A stretch of 64,000 nucleotides of DNA from Rhizobium rhizogenes NBRC 13257 (GCF_000696095.1 NZ_BAYX01000001.1:496001-560000), one strand, 5' to 3'. Counted from the stretch's first letter, positions 7,758-15,527 are shown. Notes: generated by a model from the letters alone, not told the origin. Translations and numbers: made by a program.

Positions 7758-9855
7758 AATCCCGACGACGGCGCTGGACATAGCGCTCGAATATAACCGG
7801 CTGGAATGGCCGGTCTTTCCGTGCCGGGCAGCGCCCGAGGACATCGTTGATCTAGAGACCGGCGAGATCGAAACGCGCGGTGCCAAGACGCCACTCGTGT
7901 CGAGAGGGCTAAAAGACGCAACGCTGAATGCGCCCCTAATTGGCAGACTTTGGGCGCGCTATCCTAACGCCATGATAGGCGTCCCCACCGGGGCGCCTAT
8001 TGGCGCATGGGTGCTCGACATCGACGTGCCGCCAGACCACGAGGACGGCCGCATCTGGCTTGCCGCAATGGAGGAGGTGCACGGCCCGTTGCCAGAAACA
8101 CGCACGGCCACGACGGCCAGCGGCGGCAAGCATTATTTCTGGCGATATACCACCGAAGTCAAAAACCGTGCTTCTATCGGACCTGGCGCTGATCTGAGAG
8201 GCGAAGGCGGCTATGTTATCGCGCCAGGCAGCGTCATGGCAGACGGCCGGTGCTATAGCTGGGACAACGATCTGCCGATCGCCGACGCGCCGGCGTGGTT
8301 GCTTGAGATCGTCACACCACGCCAGGCGGCGCCAGTGGCCACGCAGCGGTTCGACTACCGGCCGCATGCCGCTGATCGGTACGTGGAGGCTTCAGTCGAC
8401 GACGAGCTGCGTATTCTCGCAAACCATGCCGTCGGGGGACGTGGCGCCCAAGTCAACGCTAGCGCCTACAACCTTGGCAAGTTTGTCGGCGCCGGCTTGC
8501 TGTTGAGATCGGAGGCAGAGGCGGGGCTCTTTGCTGCCGCGCAGGCGAATGGCGTCGTCGCAAAGGATGGCGAGCGCGAGATCTACGCCAAGATCCGGCG
8601 CGGCCTCGACGCTGGCATCTTGCATCCAAAGCACATTCCTGAATCCGACCTTCATAGAGATAATACCCCGCCAATCGATCCGGCGATGCTTCAGCGACTT
8701 GTTGAAAACAGTCTGCGCAAGAAGGCGGACGTGACCACAGTGGCTGCGAACGACAACGAGCCAGCTAGGACGCAATCGGTGGAGCTGCCTGTCGTGAATC
8801 CGGCGGACTGGCAGGGTAAGCATGTCCCGCCGCGAGAATGGTTCATTGATGGACTTATACCTCACCGACAGGTGACAATTCTGGCTGGTGATGGTGGCGT
8901 TGGGAAATCGTTGCTGGCTCTCCAGTTTGGCGCTGCAGCCGCGCTTGGCATTGACACGGTGGGTTGCTCGCCTCAACGGGGCAGGGTGCTCTATCTCGGC
9001 GCGGAGGATGAAGCAGACGAGTTTCACCGACGCCTCGCCGACATTGTTCGAGGCCATGGCAAGCAGCTATCAGATCTCGAGGACTTCCGCCTGATCCCCA
9101 TGGCGGACCTCGATGCCTTGCTGGCCGTTCCAGACAACAAGGGCGTCATGCAGCCGACGACGGTCTGGACGCAGCTGTGCGATCTAGCACGCGAGTTTCG
9201 GCCGTGCTTCATCGTTCTAGACACAGTGGCTGATCTTTTCGGAGGCGATGAGATCAAGCGTGGGCAAGCACGCCAATTTATCGGCATGCTTCGGAGACTT
9301 GCGATCGAAATAAACTGCTCGATCGTGCTGTTGGCGCATCCGTCACAGGAAGGTATTCGCTCCGGTTCGGGTGCCTCTGGCAGCACCGGCTGGAAGAACA
9401 GCTCACGTTCGATGCTCTATTTCAGCAGGCCTGACAACGACAAGGAAGTCGATCCGGACCTGCGTTTTCTCAGCACCAAGAAGAGCAACTACGGCAAGGT
9501 CGGTGGAGAGAGCAAGCTGCGATGGGAAAACGGCTGCTTCGTCGTCGAGACTGCCGGGTCGTCCCCGACGCTCGGGCTGATAAATCGAAAGGCTGATGGC
9601 GTATTCGTCGAGCTCCTCAGAACATTCGCGAGAACCGGGCAGCACGTAGGAGCCTCGCCAGGAACAAACTATGCGCCGGCGAAGATGGCAAAGAATTCTG
9701 GAGCGGACGGCCTATCGAAGAAGGCACTTGAAGCCGCAATGCAGCGACTTCTGGAAGACGGAACGGTCAAGCTGGTGTGGGATGGGCCGCCGTCCAAGCA
9801 ACGCCAGAGGCTAATGGTGAGCACTGACGACTACGGAGCTAGAGAGAATGGATGA
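7732..9855 (+). CDS. bifunctional primase-polymerase fused to a RepA-like helicase
   Basis: A 707-residue replication protein. Residues about 1-190 are an archaeo-eukaryotic PrimPol domain: GVPTGAPIGAWVLDIDVP carries the catalytic D-x-D, SGGKHYFW the S-x-H motif, and ADLRGEGGYVIAPGS the third motif. Residues about 360-620 are a RecA-fold hexameric helicase of the AAA_25/RepA type, with Walker A GDGGVGKS, YLGAED, and Walker B FIVLDTVADLF; GSGASGSTGWKNSSRS is the typical RepA-family end loop. A C-terminal winged-helix-like region follows. It probably primes and unwinds at the iteron cluster immediately downstream. VAANDNEP in the linker is one of the ANDN motifs. Confidence 0.92.
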   Translation: MTAPAAQPEIPTTALDIALEYNRLEWPVFPCRAAPEDIVDLETGEIETRGAKTPLVSRGLKDATLNAPLIGRLWARYPNAMIGVPTGAPIGAWVLDIDVPPDHEDGRIWLAAMEEVHGPLPETRTATTASGGKHYFWRYTTEVKNRASIGPGADLRGEGGYVIAPGSVMADGRCYSWDNDLPIADAPAWLLEIVTPRQAAPVATQRFDYRPHAADRYVEASVDDELRILANHAVGGRGAQVNASAYNLGKFVGAGLLLRSEAEAGLFAAAQANGVVAKDGEREIYAKIRRGLDAGILHPKHIPESDLHRDNTPPIDPAMLQRLVENSLRKKADVTTVAANDNEPARTQSVELPVVNPADWQGKHVPPREWFIDGLIPHRQVTILAGDGGVGKSLLALQFGAAAALGIDTVGCSPQRGRVLYLGAEDEADEFHRRLADIVRGHGKQLSDLEDFRLIPMADLDALLAVPDNKGVMQPTTVWTQLCDLAREFRPCFIVLDTVADLFGGDEIKRGQARQFIGMLRRLAIEINCSIVLLAHPSQEGIRSGSGASGSTGWKNSSRSMLYFSRPDNDKEVDPDLRFLSTKKSNYGKVGGESKLRWENGCFVVETAGSSPTLGLINRKADGVFVELLRTFARTGQHVGASPGTNYAPAKMAKNSGADGLSKKALEAAMQRLLEDGTVKLVWDGPPSKQRQRLMVSTDDYGARENG

Positions 9856-9857
9856 AT

Positions 9858-9969
9858 TTCCACCGACCCTTCCACCGGGCTTCCACCACCCTTCCACCGC
9901 CTTCCACCGACCCTACCACCTCTCCCCCTTATACCCCCTGCGAGGTGGAAGCACCTCGCGGTGGTGGAA
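9858..9969. repeat. TTCCACC iteron cluster, candidate phage replication origin
   Basis: Five direct copies of TTCCACC start at 9858, 9870, 9881, 9892 and 9902, with a variant TACCACC ending at 9920. Spacings are 12, 11, 11, 10 and 12 bp, close to one helical turn. Inverted copies (GGTGGAA) follow at 9944-9950 and 9963-9969 across a pyrimidine-rich, T/A-containing stretch. The array is directly downstream of the helicase-primase gene. Phased iterons beside a RepA-like gene are the classic layout of an origin. An open frame passes through the repeats but its composition is repeat-driven. Confidence 0.65.
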
Positions 9970-10006
9970 ACCACCGCAGCGCTCCCACACTCTGAAAGGA
10001 GAAAAG

Positions 10007-10219
10007 ATGATCCGAACCCGAGTTCAAAACATAGGCGGCCCATTTCCGGGCAAGGGCGCAGCGCCAAGCATGCTGCATGACAAGGTCCTGCTTCCCGGCC
10101 GACGGGCAGCATTCGAAGCACTTAACGATGCCGCGTCCATGCGGCCGACCGTGACAGACGCGGGCTCGCTTGTGGCTGCAAATGACAATAAATCGGCGAA
10201 GAAGGAGAAAGCGGCTTGA
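10007..10219 (+). CDS. small hypothetical phage protein with ANDN motif
   Basis: A 70-residue protein starting MIRTRVQNIGGPFPGKGAAP. The start at 10007 follows AAAGGAG; an in-frame extension back to 9848 would read through the iterons and is rejected. It ends LVAANDNKSAKKEKAA, a basic tail preceded by the ANDN motif. No known domain. Its stop overlaps the TTG start of the next gene. Confidence 0.6.
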   Translation: MIRTRVQNIGGPFPGKGAAPSMLHDKVLLPGRRAAFEALNDAASMRPTVTDAGSLVAANDNKSAKKEKAA

Positions 10220-11271
10220 TCGAACGCACCACCAAAGAACACCGCGCCGAGGTCGAAGTATGGAGAGCTTCGGCTCCCAAGAACGATCACGAAATTTTCG
10301 GTCGCAAGGTGAAGGCCGAAAAGCCTCGTCATCGAGATCTTTCTGAACTGTCGGCGTTACTCGCGATGCGCAGCCGGCCGATAGGTGTTGCTGAGGGCGT
10401 CGACGTGACCGTGGAGCCAACATCACCCATTGCAACGAATTGGCGCCTTGTTCCGGCGAACGACAATGAGCTACCGCATGAAGATGCAGGTGTCGAGCGC
10501 GTCGTCGAAGTCATCCCAAGCGTTGATATGATTATGCGCGAGGTGTGGGAGGACGATATCGAGTACGGGCTCCATATCGACGAAAACGGCAAGCGTCACA
10601 AAGTAATCACCCGGATCGGTAAGTTGCGCTTCAGCGACGGCAGTCAGACGGAAAAGGGACAGAAGCTGGTCCTGGATAAGGTGGTAGACGCTGACATCAA
10701 GATGCCCGTCGGCGCCATGCTTGGCTGCCGCGAAAAATCAGCGCGAGATAAGGGCGCCGAAATAGATACCACCGGCAGCAACGCGTATTATCGATGGATG
10801 GTCAAAGGTCGTGTTGCCACGCCGCCGAAGCTAACCCCGAAAAAGGGCGAGCGGTTTGCCATCTCAAAAGCTGAGGCTCGGAAGATACTTGCCGACGCCT
10901 ACGCAAATACGCCGGTCTTGCCACAGACCAAGGTTTGTCCCGATGGCCTTCCCTATGCTCCTAGCAATCTGCGGCAACTGTTCATCGGTGGGCGAAAGGG
11001 GAAGAAAGGAGAGAGCGGCTCACAGGCTTGGCAGGACATCTACACCCAGAAGGAAAATCGCGAGACATTCAATCGCGGCCTCGATGCGATGCAGGACGCC
11101 CATGTGCGGGTGCTCAATGAAGCCATGACGGCGAAGAGCCTAAGCGAACTCGGAGAGGCGCGCGGCTACTGTGGCCGACATGCTGTCGATGCCGGTCGAC
11201 GTCTGTTGCGGGCTGCCAATGATAACTTCCAAGAAGCAATGAAACTGGCGAAATACGCAGCGGAAGGATGA
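10216..11271 (+). CDS. hypothetical phage protein, possible late regulator by position
   Basis: A 351-residue protein with a TTG start overlapping the previous stop (TTGA) and GAAGGAG 9 bp upstream. It is highly charged, has an N-terminal disordered region with PANDNE, a central region RIGKLRFSDGSQTEKGQKLV, and a C-terminal helical region ending RAANDNFQEAMKLAKYAAEG. No domain is recognised. It is the last gene of the early operon before the tRNA/late region, where phages often place late regulators or antiterminators; that is inference from position only. Confidence 0.6.
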   Translation: MIERTTKEHRAEVEVWRASAPKNDHEIFGRKVKAEKPRHRDLSELSALLAMRSRPIGVAEGVDVTVEPTSPIATNWRLVPANDNELPHEDAGVERVVEVIPSVDMIMREVWEDDIEYGLHIDENGKRHKVITRIGKLRFSDGSQTEKGQKLVLDKVVDADIKMPVGAMLGCREKSARDKGAEIDTTGSNAYYRWMVKGRVATPPKLTPKKGERFAISKAEARKILADAYANTPVLPQTKVCPDGLPYAPSNLRQLFIGGRKGKKGESGSQAWQDIYTQKENRETFNRGLDAMQDAHVRVLNEAMTAKSLSELGEARGYCGRHAVDAGRRLLRAANDNFQEAMKLAKYAAEG

Positions 11272-11301
11272 CGGGAAGTTTCTCGCAGTTCAAAACCCTA
11301 C

Positions 11302-11331
11302 AAAGGTGAAGGGGTTGATCCCCACACCTTT
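11302..11331. terminator. hairpin after the early operon; otherwise empty stretch 11272-11588
   Basis: AAAGGTG (11302-11308) pairs with CACCTTT (11325-11331), with GGGG/CCCC inside. There is no T-run, so it may be an RNA-processing or attenuating structure rather than a terminator. The remaining bases up to the first tRNA hold no reading frame or motif I can support; they probably form the leader and promoter of the tRNA block. Confidence 0.45.
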
Positions 11332-11588
11332 CCGGGCGCACGAATTGTTTGCGACGGACGCTCGGCCACGATGTGAGCCGGGCGTAACTACGTGCCTGAC
11401 ACGCCATATCGGCGCACCATGTCGGGCCTCTTCAGTACATCGTGGTCACGCCTCTGCGCTTCGTATGCGCCCACGATATTGCATTGCCTGGCGCTGCCTC
11501 CTCCAGCGACGGGCGATCGTGCGGCGAGTTGAGTATGCTTGGTGTCTACGGACGCCAGTTAGTCATGCTCCTCGCCGCTTTTGCTTTC

Positions 11589-11665
11589 TGCGCGGTAGAG
11601 AAGCCCGGTATCTCGCCAGCCTCATAAGCTGGAAATCGTCCGTTCGAATCGGACCTGCGCAACCA
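11589..11665 (+). tRNA. tRNA with CAT anticodon, initiator-like D-arm (tRNA-Met)
   Basis: Folds fully: acceptor TGCGCGG/CTGCGCA, D-stem GAGA/TCTC, anticodon stem CCAGC/GCTGG with loop CTCATAA, T-stem GTCCG/CGGAC with TTCGAAT, and an encoded CCA. The D-arm GAGAAGCCCGGTATCTC, including the A11:T24 pair, closely resembles initiator tRNA. It lacks the initiator's unpaired 1:72 (T1-A72 pair here) and the three GC pairs in the anticodon stem. It may be an initiator-derived elongator-like tRNA; an Ile2 (lysidine) identity cannot be excluded. Confidence 0.88.
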
Positions 11666-11670
11666 AACAT

Positions 11671-11748
11671 CTGTGTGTAGCTCAGTCTGGCCAGAGTACC
11701 GCACTTGGACTGCGGGAGTCGTTGGTTCAAATCCAACCACGCAGACCA
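11671..11748 (+). tRNA. tRNA-Pro (TGG)
   Basis: Acceptor CTGTGTG/CACGCAG (one G-U pair), D-stem GCTC/GAGT, anticodon stem CCGCA/TGCGG with loop CTTGGAC (anticodon TGG), T-stem GTTGG/CCAAC with loop TTCAAAT, discriminator A and encoded CCA. It begins five bases after the preceding tRNA and seven before the next, so all three are processed from one transcript. Confidence 0.93.
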
Positions 11749-11754
11749 CATCAC

Positions 11755-11830
11755 GCTAGCATAGCTCAGTAGGAAGAGCGCCTGCCTTGTAAGCAGGATG
11801 TCGCGGGTTCGACTCCTGCTGCTAGCTCCA
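11755..11830 (+). tRNA. tRNA-Thr (TGT)
   Basis: Acceptor GCTAGCA/TGCTAGC, D-stem GCTC/GAGC, anticodon stem CCTGC/GCAGG with loop CTTGTAA (anticodon TGT), T-stem GCGGG/CCTGC (one G-U), discriminator T and encoded CCA. It is the last of the plus-strand tRNA trio. Confidence 0.93.
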
Positions 11831-11840
11831 TAGGTTGCAA

Positions 11841-11972
11841 ATGGTTGACTACCGTAGTGCCGACGCGCGCCTCTATCGCGGGCTCTACAATGGCAAGCGA
11901 TGGCGTGTCATGCGTGACGCGCAGCTGAGCATTGAGCCGCTGTGCCGGCGGATCCGCCGGCTTTGGTTTTGA
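11841..11972 (+). pseudogene. truncated HNH endonuclease, N-terminal fragment only
   Basis: A 43-codon frame, MVDYRSADARLYRGLYNGKR then WRVMRDAQLSIEPLCRR. The pattern Y-x-x-x-R-W-R-x-x-R-x-x-Q-L-x-x-x-P-L-C is the N-terminus of phage HNH endonucleases and matches the intact gene at 12862 (ARWRRIRHHQLSLSPLCEWC). It ends where the first zinc-binding C-x-x-C should be, and the missing zinc-binding and catalytic parts are not found in the following 900 bp. It is the wreck of an earlier HNH gene, or a duplicate left by rearrangement of the RNA block. Confidence 0.7.
11944..11970 (+). terminator. perfect palindrome with T-rich tail, terminator of the tRNA trio
   Basis: GCCGGCGGATCCGCCGGC (11944-11961) is a perfect 18-bp palindrome that folds to a 7-bp GC stem with a GATC loop, followed by TTTGGTTTT. 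It has the form of a rho-independent terminator and would end the plus-strand tRNA transcript inside the broken HNH frame. Confidence 0.6.
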
Positions 11973-12181
11973 AGGCACCAGCAAAATGTCAACAATTGCG
12001 CTTGCGCTCGAATCCTTCAATTCGCCAAAGAAATATACGACCTGAATCCTTGAATTATGGACAGTGTCTTGAATTATTTCTGGAAATCGAGCTGCCTATT
12101 TATGGCTTTGATTTCCTTGCGTGTTTGCAAGAAATTATTGAAAATCAATGCGTAAACGAAACGCTGATAGTCAACTAAATG

Positions 12182-12209
12182 TTGACATTATGCCGATGGG
12201 AATTAGATT
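12182..12209 (+). promoter_or_regulatory. sigma-70-like promoter with overlapping inverted repeat, ahead of the RNA candidate
   Basis: TTGACA (12182-12187), a 16-bp spacer and TAGATT (12204-12209). The -35 element lies within the inverted repeat GTCAAC-N5-GTTGAC (12170-12186), a possible operator. The upstream stretch 11973-12169 holds several small hairpins but no gene. Confidence 0.5.
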
Positions 12210-12215
12210 GCAGAC

Positions 12216-12350
12216 GTTGAGTACGTGGCATGCGAACCGCGAAAGCGGGCTGCGGAAAGATACTGAAGAAATTCAGTCTCAGCCAAAAGGCTGGGTGGCG
12301 GTAGGTAAACTATCAGGAAATAGCCGTGCGAAAGCGCGGCTATTTCTTTA
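12216..12350 (+). ncRNA. structured small RNA candidate with complement to the tRNA-Leu 3' end
   Basis: About 135 nt between the promoter above and a strong terminator hairpin (12317-12346: 13-bp stem with one G-U, GAAA loop, short T-rich tail). In between are CCGC-GAAA-GCGG (12237-12248), ACTGAA-GAAA-TTCAGT (12262-12277) and CAGCC-AAAA-GGCTG (12280-12293). The unpaired linker before the terminator contains GGGTGGCGGTAGGTAA (12293-12308), exactly complementary to 13 nt of the mature 3' end of the opposite-strand tRNA-Leu plus three trailer bases. There is no coding potential. It does not match an RNA family I know. Function is unknown. Confidence 0.5.
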
Positions 12351-12421
12351 TGAGCATGGCACCTTCGCAAAAGAGTGAGCCAACGCAAATAGCGCCATGC
12401 ACGTATTCAGATATTATGGGG

Positions 12422-12511
12422 TGGCGGTAGGTAAGGGATTCGAACCCTTGGGGGATGCGAAACCCCGCCAGTTTCTAAGGCTGGTGCAATAAACCGCTCT
12501 GCCAACCTACC
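12422..12511 (-). tRNA. tRNA-Leu (TAG), long variable arm, opposite strand
   Basis: Read on the minus strand: acceptor GGTAGGT/ACCTACC, discriminator G, encoded CCA, D-stem GCAG/TTGC, anticodon stem CCAGC/ACTGG (four pairs plus a C-A mismatch), loop CTTAGAA (anticodon TAG), a class II variable arm GGGG-TTTCGCAT-CCCC, and T-stem AAGGG/CCCTT with TTCGAAT. It reads CUA, rare in GC-rich hosts. It stands alone, converging on the RNA candidate. The closing mismatch in the anticodon stem could lower decoding quality. Confidence 0.88.
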
Positions 12512-12861
12512 GTAATTTCTATAAGCCATGTGATTCGCGATTTGTCCAGAAGGTACACCAAGGAAGTACCGACTATTAATATAGAATATACCCTTGGTTG
12601 TGTGAAGTTGACAATTATACTGCTATCCAGCGAATTCAAGCGACGTTCAGGTTCCTGTCGAGCCCCATGCGCGGCCTCATTCCCATTTGTTTGATGCCAT
12701 GGATAATGGTGCGGTAATAGTCGCTTCGAATCAATAGGTGAACCTTCAATAATTCGTACGCTTGATTGCGCCACAATATCTTGTGGTGTCCGTTGTCGAG
12801 CCTTGGAATACAGGGCGTGAGGCCTTCGAGATGGGCAGCTGATTTGGTGCATTAGAGCAAA
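12512..12861. other. AT-rich intergenic stretch upstream of tRNA-Leu and HNH
   Basis: No reading frame here has a plausible start, ribosome site or domain. On the minus strand a TATAAT (complement of 12607-12612) could serve tRNA-Leu, though its best upstream -35 (TTGAAT) is spaced too tightly. On the plus strand the last part must hold the start of the late transcript beginning with the HNH gene. Nothing else is recognised. Confidence 0.4.
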
Positions 12862-13161
12862 ATGACAGACCATCGTAGCGAAGAAGCAGCGCGCTACCGC
12901 GTCTTGTACAAGACGGCGAGATGGCGTCGTATACGTCATCATCAGTTGTCGCTAAGTCCACTTTGCGAATGGTGCCTGGAGAGCGAGACGATCGCAGAGG
13001 CCACCGAAGTCCACCATGCCACACCTCATCGAGGATCCGAGGAGCTCTTCTGGTCCGGCCCATTCGTCAGCACCTGCAAGCCTTGCCACTCATCAAGAGG
13101 CCAGCTTGAGGACAACGGCAAAGTCGTAGTGCGCTATGGCGCCGATGGCTGGCCACTCTGA
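12862..13161 (+). CDS. HNH endonuclease of the packaging module
   Basis: A 99-residue HNH nuclease: ARWRRIRHHQLSLSPLCEWC (first zinc cysteines), then VHHATPHRG with the catalytic His pair and CKPCHSSRG as the second zinc pair and last motif. In HK97-like phages an HNH protein encoded beside the terminase stimulates cleavage of packaging sites by the large subunit. Position directly before terS supports that role. Confidence 0.9.
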   Translation: MTDHRSEEAARYRVLYKTARWRRIRHHQLSLSPLCEWCLESETIAEATEVHHATPHRGSEELFWSGPFVSTCKPCHSSRGQLEDNGKVVVRYGADGWPL

Positions 13162-13270
13162 CGGGTGGGGGTGTTCCATTGTTGTGGAGCATCGCGGACG
13201 AGGAACCGGTGGGTCTCCAAAACGCACGCATCTGCAAATGAAAATATGACCCTGAATAGGATTTCATCCC

Positions 13271-13657
13271 ATGGCAAGGCCGAGAAATCCCCTCGGCAAG
13301 GCTAAGACCGAGGGACGTGACAAGATCAATGCCGGTCGGTTCAAGGTCCGCAAAGAACCAAAGGTAAACGGCCCGCTCGGGCCACCACCTAAGTGGTTGG
13401 CCGACACCGATACCAACAAGGCAAAGTCGGCTTGGATACTTTTCCAGAAGGAGGTTCCCTGGCTGACGGAATCGCATCGGATGTTGGTCGGCATGGCCGC
13501 CAGCATTCAAGGTCGCATCATGGCGGGGCAAGATGTCGGGGTTCAGGCGTTAAACCTGCTGAGACAAATGCTCGGCCAGATGGGTGCGACACCGGCCGAC
13601 GCCTCAAAGATCGCGGTGCCAGATGGTGACGACGAGAAAGACGACCTCCTCGATTGA
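13271..13657 (+). CDS. terS: terminase small subunit, P27 family
   Basis: A 128-residue protein starting MARPRNPLGKAKTEGRDKIN, with GPLGPPPKWLADTDTNKAKSAWILF, the hallmark start of P27-type small terminases (P-P-x-W-L followed by a helix), and a central helical DNA-binding/oligomerising region. It recognises the packaging site and presents DNA to the large subunit. It overlaps terL by 35 bp. Confidence 0.88.
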   Translation: MARPRNPLGKAKTEGRDKINAGRFKVRKEPKVNGPLGPPPKWLADTDTNKAKSAWILFQKEVPWLTESHRMLVGMAASIQGRIMAGQDVGVQALNLLRQMLGQMGATPADASKIAVPDGDDEKDDLLD

Positions 13658-15527
13658 GGGGCCGGCGCTTAAGCGTGTCTCTGACTATGCGAGAGCCGTG
13701 CTTGACGGTGAAATCATTGCTGGCCCTCACGTTCGAAATGCATGCCGCAGGCACCTTGCTGATCTGGCTAATGGCCATGAGCGCGGCCTGTGCTGGGACG
13801 ACGCTGCGGCCACACGGGTTTTCCGCTTCTTTGAGGAGCGGCTACGCCTTAGCGATGGCCAGTTCGACGGTACGCCGTTTCTTTTGCATCCATCGCAGGC
13901 GTTTAAACTTGGCTCGATCTTCGGATGGAAGAAAGCCGACGGCACGCGCCGCTTTCGGACTGTCTATATCGAGGAAGGCAAAGGCAACGGAAAGTCGCCA
14001 TTTGCCGGCGGCGTTGGTCTCTACGGATTGATGGCTGACAACGAACCGGGCGCGCAGATCTATGCCGCGGCAGCCAAGAAAGATCAGGCACAAATCCTGT
14101 TTCAGGACGCTTGCAAGATGGTTCGGCAGGCGCCAGCGTTGGGGCAGCGGCTGAAATTCAGCGGCGGCCTCGGCAAAGAATTCAACATCGCCCACCACAA
14201 GTCGCAATCGTTTTTCAGGCCGATCTCGAAAGAGGCTGGTAAGACCGGATCTGGGCCGCGCCCGCACTTCGCACTTTGCGATGAGGTGCACGAGCACCCA
14301 GACCGCGGCATCATGGAGATGCTTCAGCGCGGTTTCAAGTTCCGTCAGAATCCACTGCTTCTGATGATCACGAACTCCGGCAGCGACCGCAATTCGGTGT
14401 GCTGGGAAGAGCGAGATCGAGCCGTAAAGGTTGTTGCCGGCACCCAAACTCCAGACGATGATTTTACTTTCGTTGGCGAGGCGTGGGAGGGCAGCGATAG
14501 CGTCTTTGCGTACATCTGCGGATTAGATAAAGACGACGACCCGATGACGGACCCGTCATGCTGGATCAAGGCGAACCCGCTTCTCGGAACGATTCTAACA
14601 GCCGACTACCTCGCCGGTGTCGTTGCCGAGGCTAAGGCAGTCCCTGGCAAGCTGAACAACGTTCTTCGCCTACATTTCTGTGTCTGGACGGACGCGGACA
14701 AGGCATGGATGTCTCGTGCAACGGTCGAGACGGTCATGACGCCGTTTGATCCGGACGAGCACGCAAGCAAGGATGTCTACTTAGGCATCGACCTCGCTGG
14801 CACCAAGGACATGGCTGTTGTGGCGTGCGTCGTGCCGACCGGTATGGTCGAAATCGTTCGGGCCGATAGTAGCCTGGCAATTCTGCCGACCTACGACGCC
14901 TGGATTGAGGCATGGACGCCGGGAGATACTCTGGCGGCCCGCACCGCTGCCGACAAGCAGCCCTATGATCTTTGGGTTCGTGACGAGTTTCTAAACGCTC
15001 CACCAGGCCCGCGCATCCGCTTTGATATCATTGCCGCTCGAGTGGCCGAGATCAACAGCACCTATAACATCAAAGCGATTGCCTATGACAACTACGCGTT
15101 CGCCAAGTTCAAAGACGAGCTAGATGCGTTTGGCGTAGAAGCTGAGACCTTGCCGCATCCGCAAGGCGGGAAGGTGAGGGCTCGACCGTCTGAGGCGCGC
15201 CTTGAGGCAGCTAGGGCCGCCGGCGAAAAAGCGCCACTCGGCCTGTGGATGCCTGGCTCCGTCACCGAACTGGAAAACCTCATCATCGATGGTCGCATTC
15301 GGCTTTGCAGCAGCCCTGTGCTGATGTCAGCGCTCATGGGGGCGACCTTTAATCATCCACCGGATCCGCACGGAAATAGGTGGTTTGTGAAAACGCGCGC
15401 TTCGGTGCGGATCGATGCGGTGGTTGCTCTTGCAATGGCGACTGGCGCCGCAGCAGACGGCGGCGTTGAAATCGCGCCCACCGCGTCCCCGTGGGATGAC
15501 CCGAACTTCCAACTAATGGCGGCGTAA
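13623..15527 (+). CDS. terL: terminase large subunit
   Basis: A 634-residue Terminase_1-type motor. The start MVTTRKTTSS at 13623 is preferred over an extension inside terS. The ATPase Walker A-like loop is EEGKGNGKSPFAGG, Walker B is FALCDEVHEH, and the coupling motif follows as MITNSGS. The nuclease half contains DVYLGIDLAGTKDMA as the first acidic motif and ends near RIDAVVALAMATGAA. It packages DNA into proheads and cuts concatemers. The stop overlaps the portal start (TAATG). Confidence 0.95.
   Translation: MVTTRKTTSSIEGPALKRVSDYARAVLDGEIIAGPHVRNACRRHLADLANGHERGLCWDDAAATRVFRFFEERLRLSDGQFDGTPFLLHPSQAFKLGSIFGWKKADGTRRFRTVYIEEGKGNGKSPFAGGVGLYGLMADNEPGAQIYAAAAKKDQAQILFQDACKMVRQAPALGQRLKFSGGLGKEFNIAHHKSQSFFRPISKEAGKTGSGPRPHFALCDEVHEHPDRGIMEMLQRGFKFRQNPLLLMITNSGSDRNSVCWEERDRAVKVVAGTQTPDDDFTFVGEAWEGSDSVFAYICGLDKDDDPMTDPSCWIKANPLLGTILTADYLAGVVAEAKAVPGKLNNVLRLHFCVWTDADKAWMSRATVETVMTPFDPDEHASKDVYLGIDLAGTKDMAVVACVVPTGMVEIVRADSSLAILPTYDAWIEAWTPGDTLAARTAADKQPYDLWVRDEFLNAPPGPRIRFDIIAARVAEINSTYNIKAIAYDNYAFAKFKDELDAFGVEAETLPHPQGGKVRARPSEARLEAARAAGEKAPLGLWMPGSVTELENLIIDGRIRLCSSPVLMSALMGATFNHPPDPHGNRWFVKTRASVRIDAVVALAMATGAAADGGVEIAPTASPWDDPNFQLMAA

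Noticed and set aside
9848..10006. N-terminal extension of the 70-residue protein through the iterons
   Set aside because: The sequence is repeat-driven, and the ATG at 10007 has its own Shine-Dalgarno.
12216..12350. Group II intron or hammerhead ribozyme as explanation for the hairpin cluster
   Set aside because: No bulged domain V, no CUGAUGA/GAAA hammerhead core, and no intron protein nearby.
12475..12942. 155-residue minus-strand frame across tRNA-Leu and HNH
   Set aside because: Overlaps the tRNA and the HNH gene and has no recognisable features.
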